Below, piece after piece: positions 23,726 to 33,450 of a DNA stretch of 64,000 nt. The translations under genes and the position numbers were made by a program. Under the pieces are notes generated by a model, which searched no databases, was not told the origin of the DNA, and saw only the letters and a list, made by a program, of their open reading frames with translations. Origin of the DNA: Medicago truncatula (taxonomy: Eukaryota; Streptophyta; Magnoliopsida; Fabales; Fabaceae); assembly GCF_003473485.1 (NCBI RefSeq), contig NC_053045.1, positions 43,070,494 to 43,134,493 on the forward strand. Direction: 5' to 3'. The first letter of the stretch is position 1. Every line of letters starts with the position of its first letter.

Positions 23726-23872
23726 CACCCTCCGGTCACTATTATAAGTAAAATTTTATATTTTAGATTCATTCATTAAATAATATATATAATCTATAAT
23801 AAAGACTATATACATCATCAATTGAATGAATCTAAAATACAAAGTTTTGTTTATAATAGTGACCAGAGCGTG
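23726..23872. mobile_element. Stowaway-type MITE, TA target site
   Basis: The ends CACCCTCCGGTCACTATTAT and, inverted, CACGCTCTGGTCACTATTAT are near-perfect terminal repeats of 147-bp DNA flanked by TA on both sides. The inner arms share TTGTATTTTAGATTCATTCA-type sequence. The CCCTCCG start and TA target are typical of Tc1/mariner-derived Stowaway elements. Confidence 0.85.
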
Positions 23873-23939
23873 TATAGCCTTATTAATTAGTTTTTTCGTT
23901 AAGATAAAATGTTTTGTTTATGTAAAATGAAATAAATGT

Positions 23940-24310
23940 GTATATCTTACCTCTTTCTCAAATTTGTCAATATCTAAATGGAGCAAAGCAATCAATGCAT
24001 CATAATTTGGATCATCTCTCGGTGAGAGTTGGGTTTTTTTTTTTTTTTTTTGAGGGAAGTGAGAGTTGGCTAGGACAACATGTGTGACAAAGAGGACATT
24101 ATATTTATTTTTACTACAATAAATGATAAGAAAACATATTGCAGCTAAATAGTAAAAAATACAATCCAAACTAAAAATATGTGAAATATTGATAAGTAAA
24201 GATGGTGGAAGTTTAAGGGCAAACCCAAAGTTCTTGTACTTGTCTATTGAAGAAGTTGTTGCTAGAAACCCCTTTGTCTTCACTAATATCCCAATGTCTA
24301 ATATTGTTAT
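23940..24310 (-). pseudogene. relic of RING1 exons 4-5 with intron
   Basis: Read on the minus strand, the frame [20 protein letters not shown] matches RING1 exon 5 ([20 protein letters not shown]), followed by KFEKEV and a GT donor. Beyond it the homology continues through GTTGGCTAGGACAACATGTG and AGGACATTATATTTATTTTT into intron 4, and weakly into exon 4 near 24230-24305. A poly-T-containing insertion of about 40 bp near 24032-24068 splits exon 5. The RING cysteines are lost. It is a nonfunctional duplicate of the gene at 9185-13339. Confidence 0.8.
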
Positions 24311-25300
24311 AGTTTGATTTGACATAATAGTTCCCACTTTTAGTACCCATCCACATAAGTCGATATTCTATATCCTCTTGAATTATTCAAATTTGCTTAA
24401 TCTGATCACCACCAGTCCTTTAGGAACGTATTATCAATTAAAGTATAATGATGATGATTCCATTCAACTGAATTCCCTTCCAAAAGGTCCATGACTGATC
24501 CAAAGACTTTGGAATTTCTGGTGTTTTGTGTTATGACTTTAAACCGAATTTTGGAAAGGAAACCTATTATATTCTCATACCTTCATACCTTCATAGAATT
24601 TCCATTTCCAACTTTCCATTTGAATACTTCTCTAATTAAAGTTAGGGTTATGGCCAATCTAGGCTTGAATGACATATGAATTAGGAAAGTATCTAGTCTA
24701 GATTTTAAAACTAATTATTAGGTTAAGTATAAATCCTCCAAATATTTTTCTTTTGAAGGGTATAAATCCTTCAAACTTGCTTAGCCAACATCACTTCGTT
24801 AAAAGCTCCGAGAGATCTAAACCACGTACCTCTTTAAGTTTAGATTTGAATAGAACATCCTTACTAGTCTAATGAATTTTCTTTTGGCCTTCCTTGGTGT
24901 CCCCCCTGAAACAACTCTTAATTTTGTCATTACATATGTTGGGATGGGGAAACAACTTATTGATAAACTCTTGCTATAACGATTTGAACTATGTATTTCA
25001 ATACTTTTGTTTTGAATCGATTTTGGTACTACCTTCAACCAAAGATCACATTTCAGTTGTTTTATTTCCTTTAAAAATCATTAAAAATTATGTGAATATT
25101 ATTTCCCTTTCTTTTAAAAAAGAGAGTTATATAACTTTTTTGTCCTTATAAAATCTCAGTATTTCATTTTTAGCCGGTGGAAAAATTTCTTCAATTTTTA
25201 GTTCCTACAAAATTATCTTTCAAGTAGTTTAGTCCATATTGAAATATGTACAATTATTATATTTTGAATGATTTTTTGCAGTCATGTTTATAGTATAGGT
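24311..25300. other. intergenic, no gene
   Basis: Nothing recognised apart from a segment near 24998-25050 (TTTTGAATCGATTTTGGTAC, then CTTCAACCAAAGA) that recurs at about 30190-30235. It marks the approximate upstream edge of the segmental duplication that contains both serpin copies. Confidence 0.45.
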
Positions 25301-25304
25301 CTTG

Positions 25305-25452
25305 TAACGAGTGCCCTCTTTAAATATTTTAAATTAAATCATTATTCTTTAAAAATGTTAAAGTTTTCAATTTTCAATGCACTTTATTGCACAAACTTTT
25401 ATAAAAAGTTACTATTTAAAGTCTTTATTTAGTGCCCGGGGGCACTAATTAA
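25305..25452. mobile_element. MITE with AGTGCCC ends
   Basis: The left end is GTAACGAGTGCCCTCTTTAA and the right end TTTAGTGCCCGGGGGCACTA. A related element lies at 52650-52800. No coding capacity. Edges are approximate. Confidence 0.5.
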
Positions 25453-25722
25453 CATTTTTCTAAAGTTCATCCACAAAAAATTAGAATTTTCTTAACATGA
25501 GATAAATTAAATATGAACTTTTTAAACATCAAGAGTTCAAGATAAAAGTAACGGAAATTGAACCTCAAAATCAATTTTTGAGATCATTCTTGTGCACATT
25601 TTTTTATTTTTTTTATTTTTTATAATGTCAAACTAATCCCTACCATTTTCAAGTTAAAGACAAATTAGTCTCTTTATTATAAACGATCAGTAACTAATTT
25701 ATCCTTGATATAAAAGATGTTA

Positions 25723-25835
25723 AGGTGTCCCGTGAGCATAACTCGGCGGTTGGTATTATTATATGCAGAGGTTGGAGTTTGAATCCCGGACACCTCACTT
25801 AGAATTCTAGCTACCAGCTACCTGAAAAAAAAAAA
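25723..25835 (+). mobile_element. tRNA-derived SINE with 11-bp target duplication
   Basis: It has an A-box-like GAGCATAACTCGGCGGTTGG and a B-box-like GGTTGGAGTTTGAATCC, then GGACACCTCACTTAGAATTC and a poly-A tail. The flanking repeat AAAAGATGTTA is present at 25712-25722 and 25836-25846. It inserted into the upstream region of serpin copy A. Confidence 0.85.
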
Positions 25836-25929
25836 AAAAGATGTTAGGGTTCAATTTAGAAATATTTATATAAAATTAAATTGGATCGTAAGAAAATCGT
25901 GAGGAAACAAATGGGGGCCTATGGTCCAA

Positions 25930-28920
25930 AGAAGGTCAGCTGAGCTCAACCCTAATGGTAAGAAATAGATTTCAACAATAAGGTTGTTGCTATTTGTAGC
26001 GGCTAGGCAACCCTTTTGCAGTATTACGTTGCAGAAGCCCTAGATTCTCAGACAGACTCCGAAAGAAGAAGACAACGAGGAAGAAGAGAAAGATACAATG
26101 GCGGCTTAGCATGATGAATCAAGCTGCAACCATACGAAAGTTTCCCTCACTATCGCCAAACATCTTTTCTCAAAGGAATCAGAAAAGAATATCGTGTTTT
26201 CGCCTTTGTCTCTCCAAGTAGTGCTTGCAATCATCGCTGCTGGCTCTGACGGTTCCACACGACAACAGCTTCTCAACTTCCTCCAATTCAAATCCGCCTA
26301 TCATCTCAACTCCTTCGTCTCTCAACTCATTTCCGTCATCTTCAAAGACGCTACTCCTTCTCATGGTCCTCGCCTCTTTTTTGTCAATAGTGTGTGGCTG
26401 GACAAAACCCTTTCTCCTCAACCTTCCTTCAAACATATCGTGACTACCGATTACAAGGCCACTTTGTCTTCTGTTGATTTCCAGAACAAGGTAAGAGAAG
26501 TAGATGATTACAGCATCAATTGTTTTTGTGATTTGAATCTATCTTTCTTGTAGTTAGCTATTTTTATATATATTTATGTCATTGTGTTATAATGGTGTCG
26601 CAGTCATGAAGTTTTTTGTTTAATTGTTGTAGTTGTTCATGCATTTCTTGCACTTGCTTTATAAACGGTGTTTGGTTAATGGCTATAATGTGGTTTTTAT
26701 GGAACTTGGAAGTGTTTGTTATTTGACACTTATAGTCTGGCTCATAAGCTTCTTGATTTAATCTTTATATTTCATCCTTGGCTTGGTATACAGCAAAGTA
26801 GGGTTTTTTTTTTTCTTTCTTTCTTTCCTTCTTCATGAATAACATTCAAAAGGCATGAATGGAGATGCTCAAGACGATTCATATTATACTTTTTTTTTTC
26901 CTTCTCCAAAAGAATTGGTAGGATTTTGAAGTTACAACTTTGTGTTTATCTCAAAGGGAAAGAAAATTAGTATTAATATTGTTGTCTCTTTTAGCATACA
27001 AATTCGACGGAAATGATTTTAGAGTAGCAAGTATCAACTTCTATGAAAACAATCAATTGACGAATGAAACTTTTCTCTCCTTGTTGTATTCTACCATTTC
27101 CAACAAATTTAGCACCGTAATGTGTGAAAATTAGACTAGCAGAAAGTTGATTTCTTCTATTGAAATACTTGTGAAGAGAATTCAATTGATCTATTGCATA
27201 ACTGATTTATAAATTTGATTGACATGGTTTTGAAGGCTATTGAAGTGACTAAAGAAGTGAATTTATGGGCTAAAAAAGAGACAAATGGCCTTATTAAAAA
27301 AGTTGTTGCTCAAGAGTCGGTCAACAACTTAACCAGACTCATCTTTGCTAATGCACTGTATTTTAAAGGAGCTTGGATTCAACCGTTTTCTAGATGTATG
27401 ACAAAAAAATATGATTTTCACCTTCTGAATGGCAGCTCAGTCAAGGTTCCCTTCATGACCAGCAGCCTTGATCAATTTATTAGAGCTTTTGATGGTTTTA
27501 AAGTTCTTCGTCTTCCGTATAAGCAAGGAAAAGATGAGCGGAAATTCTCTATGTACATTTTTCTTCCAAATGCAAAAGATGGACTATCAGCTTTGGTTGA
27601 GAAGGTGGCTTCTGAATTTGAGTTGCTAGAGCACAAGCTTCCTTATAAAACAGCGCGAGTAGGTGGCTTCAAAATTCCAAGATTCAAATTTTCATCTAAG
27701 CTTGAATCTTCTCATATGCTGAAAGACCTAGGAGTGATTTTACCTTTCTCTTCTGGGGGTTTGACAAAAATGGTGGACTCTCTTGAAGGTCAAAATCTCT
27801 CCGTTAGCAACATATTTCAGAAGTGTTTTATTGAAGTAAACGAAAAAGGCACTAAAGCTGTTGCAGCCAGTACTACATTATTTACCTTGGGTAGATCAAC
27901 CGGACTAGACTTTATAGCTGATCACCCTTTCTTATTTTTAATTAGAGAAGATTTGACCCAAACAATCCTCTTTGCCGGACAAGTGTTCAACCCTCTTTGC
28001 TAAGTGATCTTAATTTCCGAAACCGCAATCAATTGCATCAATCATACATAGATAACGAGGGAAACTCATTTTTTAAAAGGAATGTGTTTTTTTTTTTTTT
28101 TTTTAATGAATATAATTTACTGTTTTTTGATATGATCCAAGTGTGGGACAAATAGATTAAGGTTGCCTTACTTGTAAGGTTACTTCTTTTGTGGCTAGTT
28201 TATATTTTTTTAGGATTTTAATTAATTGAGGTCATTATTTGTGACAATCTTGTTCATCTACTTCATTGTTCTCTCTGCGTGCTTTCTCTTCTGATTCATC
28301 TTCAGTGTCTTGAATTAAGCTTTCAATGCTACTCATACTCATTAGATAATTACTACATGAAGAAGAAAAAAGGGTAGCAAATGTTATGTTCTTCTTTTGT
28401 TTTTTGTTGTTCCTTTGGCTCTTATAGGAGGCTGCAAAACAACCTTGATTGCGAGGCTTGTAGCAAATACATTAATGTCTAAAGTGAAAGCATAGTTATT
28501 CTTAACTGGTATAACATTGATTTATACAAAATCGTCAAGGAACTTAAAACACTTGCAAGTATATGGATGGAATAATTTAATTTAAATTATCCATATATTT
28601 ACAGATGAAAATTATAATTTATATGCAGAGTTGAGCTAGCATATGATGTTTCTTGTCACTGTTGAACTTTGTAGACTTTCAAGTGAAAAAGCATATGCAT
28701 CCCTTTGAAAGTAAATGCAGTTCAGATTTGTAAAACACAAATTGCCTGAAACAAATATACTAGTCTTATTATGTTTTCACATTGTTCCGGAAAAAATTGA
28801 AATTTCTTTATTTACAAAGAAACAAAACCATGTAATTATTTACAAATCTAAAGATTGGATATAGGCTAAACTCATTAACGAGTACATTTTAAGATACAAT
28901 TAACTCAATGTACAGAAGAA
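25930..28920 (+). repeat. segmental duplication block A (partner 32381-36040)
   Basis: The serpin gene and about 0.9 kb downstream are duplicated. Both copies share post-stop sequence (CAATCAATTGCATCA, ATAACGAGGGAAACTCA), TGTGACAATCTTGTTCATCT and AAAGCATATGCATCCCTTTG. Weaker homology extends upstream to about 24.99 kb against 30.18 kb. Confidence 0.85.
26098..28003 (+). pseudogene. serpin copy A, nonsense codon at position 4
   Basis: Exon 1 is 26098-26490 and exon 2 27236-28003, with GT-AG ends and an intron at the place usual for plant serpins (VDFQNK, then AIEVTKEVNLWA). Together they would give 386 residues, the normal serpin length. Recognisable blocks are ESEKNIVFSPLSLQVVLAII, LTRLIFANALYFKGAW, KFSMYIFLPNAKDGL and DHPFLFLIREDLTQTILFAG. 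The reactive-loop hinge is NEKGTKAVAAST, followed by TLFTLGRSTGLDF before DHPF. Codon 4 is TAG where copy B has CAG. No other in-frame ATG precedes the serpin core in exon 1, and the overlapping ATGs are out of frame. Apart from this the frame is open, so the lesion is recent, or the stop is a base error. Intact plant serpins inhibit proteases by loop insertion; this copy should be silent. Confidence 0.88.
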
Positions 28921-29711
28921 TCCTCCTCATAGCTGAAACATGTACCTATTCCAGCTTAAAAATCATTAGTAAACGTGTAAATAAATAGGTGATAAGAAAT
29001 TAAGTTCTATGAAGCATTTCATTTTGTTAACTTGGTTTGATGTAAATCTGTATCGATGGAGTTTACGACTTCTCTATCATCGTATAAGGGCCTTGGAAAA
29101 TGGTAATTCTTACCATCTCATGTATGCCAAAGAAAAAACAACAAAAACACAAACTTGAAGCGAGTGCTCGATTGAATAGCTGAATTGGGGTCTATGTTTA
29201 GTCCCTTTAACTGCCAATTCTTTGATGCAACATAATATGTATGAAATGTTGCATATAAGATTAGGTATTATCAGCTAACCTAGGATATGAGTCCCATAAC
29301 TTTTATGTATTTCTCGCATAGAAAAATCTATGTGTGAAAGTGACAATAAACCCTTCCTTTGGAGTTTTCTTGTTATTGGAATTGTTGGGGCTTTTGGTGC
29401 CACTTGATATATCATTCTCGACGTTTTTCTTTATTGGAGCTATGTTAACTTTGCCGGAAAAGTTTTTCAGTGTTTAACAACATACAAACATTTGTATTTT
29501 GATTTACTAATTAAACACATTCATGCGTATATAGTGTAAAAAACATTGAAGCTCATAGCCTACTTTACTGAATTTCAAAATTAATGCATTGTAAAACAAT
29601 ATACTAAATTCCCATGTTCCTGTGTTTCTTGATTTCTCTAATTGTCTAAGCAAAATAATCATGGTTAATATAAGGTATGAAAATGAGCTTTTATGCAAAG
29701 AAGTATAAGTA
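28921..29711. other. intergenic, no gene
   Basis: No coding frame or repeat that I recognise. Confidence 0.4.
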
Positions 29712-29897
29712 CTAAAATGTAAAAACCATTTCAACTTGTCTAGATTTATCTTTTGTACATCCTGAAGACAATTGATATTCTTTGAATGACTCCATTAAGA
29801 ACTTTGCTTCCATTTTACTAGTCTTGTAAAACAGAATGCTATCATCAGCAAAAACAAATGGGAAATAGGAGAGCATTCCTAGCAATAGTGATTCCAT
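29712..29897 (-). mobile_element. LINE reverse-transcriptase fragment
   Basis: The minus-strand frame contains FVFADDSILFYKTSKMEAK followed by FLMESFKEYQLSSG. The FADD core with a downstream hydrophobic-charged helix and SG is the catalytic block of L1-type plant LINE reverse transcriptases. Only about 60 residues remain, with no flanking domains. Confidence 0.65.
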
Positions 29898-29991
29898 AAA
29901 TCTTACCCTCTTGACCTTTTAAAATAAGTCCCGAAAAAACTTCAACACAAATTATCTCAACAAACTAGATTTTTTTTTCTAATGTGAATAA

Positions 29992-30173
29992 CTATGAAGC
30001 ACGGACACTTCTCGGATTAAGCGTGTTCCGGTGTTGGACATGTGTCGTGTCAGACACCGACACTTATAATTACACTAAATTATGTGATTTTTCCAAATTA
30101 TTAGTTGCGTCGGCGTGTCAGTGTCCGTGTTGTGTCCGGTGTCCGTGTCCGTATCCGTATCCGTTCTTCATAG
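29992..30173. mobile_element. hAT-type MITE, 182 bp, 8-bp target duplication GTGAATAA
   Basis: Terminal repeats CTATGAAGCACGGA and (inverted) CTATGAAGAACGGA. GTGAATAA lies on both sides (29984-29991 and 30174-30181). The 8-bp duplication is typical of hAT elements. The interior is rich in GTGTCCGTGT and GACACCGACA phrases. It is the reference copy for three more in this window. Confidence 0.92.
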
Positions 30174-31924
30174 GTGAATAATCTCAATATTTCAATACTT
30201 GTGTTTTGAATCGATTTTGGTACCTTCAACCAAAGAGCTTATGATTGTGGATAAAAAGAGCAAAAATCCAATTTTGTCCCTTACAATTTTCTTGTGACCC
30301 GATTTAGCAAGATAATCCCTTTGCTATAACGAGTCGAGAAGGTTTAATTTGAGTATTATTGTTTGAAAAATACTAGATTTAGACCGTGATCCCTGAAAAA
30401 ACTAAACTAAATTAGACTTAGAGAAAATTGTGAGAAAACAAATGGGCTTGTTCTAAAAAGAACCCAAGTTTGTTACTATTTAGACTATTACTTTTCCCAC
30501 CCTGCTGCCTCCTCGCGCGCCCTGCAAAATTTACTAAAATACCCCTGGTCCGGATTACATAATCCGGACCAGATTGTTAGTTATTTCCGGAAACAGAAAA
30601 TTCGGACCAGATGTTATGTAATTTTCTGTGTCTTTCTTTGATGTCAAGGGTCTCCGTTGACCGTTATATGAACCCCACACAAGCTGCAATGCATTGCAAT
30701 TGCAGGGTTCTTATGAACGGTCAACAATGACCATGACACCATCGACGCCCCTAAAAAACTAAAAAACATTTGAAGAAAATGGAAGAAAAGAGGTGAAGTG
30801 AAGAATGAAGGTATTTGTTGAAGATGGAAGCCTATTTATAGCCTAAAACAAGTCCTAGGTCATTAATACAGTAAATGAAAACGTGTTAGTGGTTCTAACC
30901 GTCCAAACCCACAATAATGGCTCTGAATCTTTCCGGAGTTTACATTCCGGAATGTCCTTAGCCCTACAGGAAGTGCCAACTTTTCTCTCGTTCGCCACCA
31001 TTATCGCATTAATCCGGAAAATATATTCCGAAAACAGGTGTGCATTCCGGATTTAATATTCCGGAATGCATCAGTCATGGCCGGTGGTCTGCATCACACG
31101 TTTTTGTCGGTGGTAAAGTAAAAAAAAACGTGGTAAAACGAGTTTTTTGACTGCATTTATAGCCTCCCAACCATTTTTGACTCACCCCTCCCTATAAATA
31201 GCCTTCCAAACCCCACCATTTCTCATACCATCCTCTCCCACCCTCTCCTCCTCTTCTTCCTTCTACAACCATGGTTTTCCATCGTTGGCCTTTCATAGAT
31301 AAGGGTCTCGTTGAAAACTTTCAGGGTTTGTATGAACGGTCAATAAGGATGGAACCGCGCTGCAACGAAGCGCGATTCATCTGAGGGTCATGTGGATCAG
31401 TGTGGTTCTTAGCTTGGCCTGTCTAGGCGTAAGTTTGAGCACCCCCCACCTCCCTTAGGGGCATTGTTCTCTTCTTCCCGCCTCCTCTTCCCCCTTCCTC
31501 CGGTTTTCCTCCAATAGGCAAACTACTGGTATGTCCCATCACATACCAGTGGTTAGGCTCTTAGGAGATTAAAATTAGGCTCATAGGAGATTAGAAATAG
31601 ATTTAACATCTTATGTAATAAGCTTAAAAAGCTTGAAAATTATTGTAATGTATTGTTCATATATTAATAAAATGAGTTGTTTTTATGTTTGTGTCTTTTT
31701 ATTTTATTTGCATTTTATTTTACGAATTTTGAAAATTAAAATTGCAAAAGTTCTGGTAAAACATTATTCCGGATTTTCAAATCCGGAAACATCTGCAAAA
31801 TTCTAACAATGCAATTCGGAAAATGAAATCTGGACCAGAGGTAAAATTGGAAAAAAATAGGGCGTGCGGGGAAAGGAAATTTTTAAACAATGCAATCAAA
31901 CAAATAGAAGGAAATTTTTCCAAA

Positions 31925-32359
31925 AATGGGAGTAGGTTTCTAATAAATTGAACAGTTCCATCGTATAATTCTCATAATACAAATGAAAAAACATCCTAAT
32001 GAGATATGATATCAATCTCAAATAAAAAAACGGGGGATATGGTGAAATTGGTAGACGCTACGGACTTAATTGGATTGAGCTTTGGTATGGAAACTTACCA
32101 AGTGAAAACTTTCAAATTCAGAGAAACTCTGGAATTAAAAATGGGCAATCCTGAGCCAAATCCTTCTTTCCAAAAACAAATAAATAAAAGTTTAGAAAGT
32201 GAAAATTAAAAAAGGATAGGTGCAGAGACTCAATGGAAGCTGTTCTAACAAATGGAGTTGACAACATTTACTCTTTCAATAGAATAATCTTGATTGATCA
32301 AATCAGTCACTCCACCATAGTCTGATAGATCTTTTGAATAACTGATTAATGAGACGCAT
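31925..32359 (+). other. plastid DNA insert (trnT-trnL spacer, trnL-UAA 5' exon, group I intron part)
   Basis: From 32033 the sequence follows the chloroplast trnL-UAA gene into its intron: AATTGGATTGAGCTTTGGTA, GAAATTAAAA-type sequence, AATGGGCAATCCTGAGCCAA, then AGGATAGGTGCAGAGACTCA and ATGGAAGCTGTTCTAACAAA. The intron resumes after a gap with TTGATAGATCTTTTGA-like sequence and ends at ACTGATTAATGAGACG. The 3' trnL exon is missing. The stretch before 32033 looks like plastid spacer; its left edge is a guess. It is nuclear plastid-derived DNA lying inside the MULE. Confidence 0.85.
32033..32067 (+). tRNA. trnL-UAA: trnL-UAA 5' exon only, nonfunctional plastid relic
   Basis: The 35-nt 5' exon begins GGGGATATGGTGAAATTGGT and runs to CGGACTT, where the group I intron starts. 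One change from the usual plastid sequence (GGCG to GGTG) is visible. The 3' exon is absent, so no tRNA can form. Confidence 0.88.
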
Positions 32360-33017
32360 AGGGTGGGAAAAGTAATAGTCTACTATTTAAAAGCGGCAAG
32401 GTAAACCCTTTTGCAGCTATTACATTGCACAAAAGCCCTACAGAGACTCCTGAAGAAGAAGAAAAACAACAACAATGGCGACTCAGCGTGATGAATCAAG
32501 CAACAACCAAACGAAAGTTTCTCTCACCATTGTCAAACATCTCTTCTCCAAAGAATCAGAAAAGAACATCGTGTTTTCGCCATTGTCTCTCCAAGTTGTG
32601 CTCAGCATAATCACTGCTGGCTCTGAGGGTTCAACACAACAACAGCTTCTTGACTTCCTCCGTTTCAAATCCACTGATCATCTCAACTCCTCAGTCTCTC
32701 ATCAACTTTCCATCATCCTCAAAGACGCTACTTCTTCCGGTGGTCCTCACCTCTCTTTCGTCGACGGTGTTTGGCTGGAAAAAACCCTTTCTCTTCAATC
32801 TTCCTTCAAACAAATCGTGTCTGAAGATTATAAGGCCACTTTGTCTGAAGTTGATTTCAAGAACAAGGTATGCAATTCATTTAGTTTGTATTTGAATTTC
32901 ATAATTCAAGTGTTTTGAGAAATATGAACGTATATTAATGTTTATTCATGCTTAATTTTAAGCTAGGTTGGGATCACAAACTTGGACTTAATGGTTGAAG
33001 GTTAGCTTAGTTTAGTG

Positions 33018-33209
33018 CAATGAAACACGGATACAGACACGGACACCGACACATTGACACCGCTAATAATTCAAGAAAACACGGACACCGACACTGCTAC
33101 TAATTCAAGAAAATCACATAATTCAGTGTAATTATAAGTATCAGAGTCGGACACGACACGTGTCCGACACCGGAACACACCTAATCCGAAAAGTGTCCGT
33201 GCTTCATAG
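33018..33209. mobile_element. hAT-type MITE, 192 bp, 8-bp target duplication GTTTAGTG
   Basis: Ends CAATGAAACACGGA and (inverted) CTATGAAGCACGGA, flanked by GTTTAGTG at 33010-33017 and 33210-33217. Same family as 29992-30173, in opposite internal arrangement. It sits in intron 1 of serpin copy B and is absent from copy A. Confidence 0.92.
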
Positions 33210-33249
33210 GTTTAGTGTTATGCATTATTAAGTAATGAATTTGATTTTT

Positions 33250-33450
33250 TGTTTGTTTGTAAAAACTCGGTATCCAGGATGAATCCCATCGTCCACAGCG
33301 GAGTCCATTTATATATGGGCTAAGCCACATAAATTGGAACCGGAAGGATTCAAACCTGATATCTTGAGAGGAGCACACTCCATAATCCCTGCACCTCCAG
33401 CCTAACCCATGTGGGTTATTTGATAGCGGGATAGATATCATTAGTAGATG
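33250..33450. repeat. possible SINE-like remnant in serpin B intron
   Basis: GGAACCGGAAGGATTCAAAC resembles a tRNA-like B box, and the segment is absent from the copy A intron. No clear tail or target duplication. Confidence 0.25.

Larger units (their letters stand above)
30483..32380. mobile_element. Mutator-like element, 1898 bp, 9-bp target duplication, containing plastid DNA
   Basis: Perfect 21-bp terminal inverted repeats start GACTATTACTTTTCCCACCC at 30483 and end at 32380. The 9-bp duplication TACTATTTA flanks them (30474-30482 and 32381-32389). The inner left region (GCGCGCCCTGCAAAATTTAC, then CCTGGTCCGG) has an inverted counterpart near 31828-31880, not at the extreme right end. The right terminal repeat therefore appears split by the plastid insert. 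The interior has many ATTCCGGAAT-like palindromes, a hairpin TGGTCCGGATTACATAATCC near 30547, and no transposase. Serpin copy A keeps the empty site (about 25983-26000), so insertion followed the serpin duplication. Confidence 0.9.

Noticed and set aside
24494..25151. Several small frames upstream of serpin A
   Set aside because: Short, overlapping on both strands, AT-rich composition and no motif.
32006..32209. Open frame of 67 codons as a protein gene
   Set aside because: It lies exactly on the plastid trnL exon and group I intron fragment, so it is not protein-coding.
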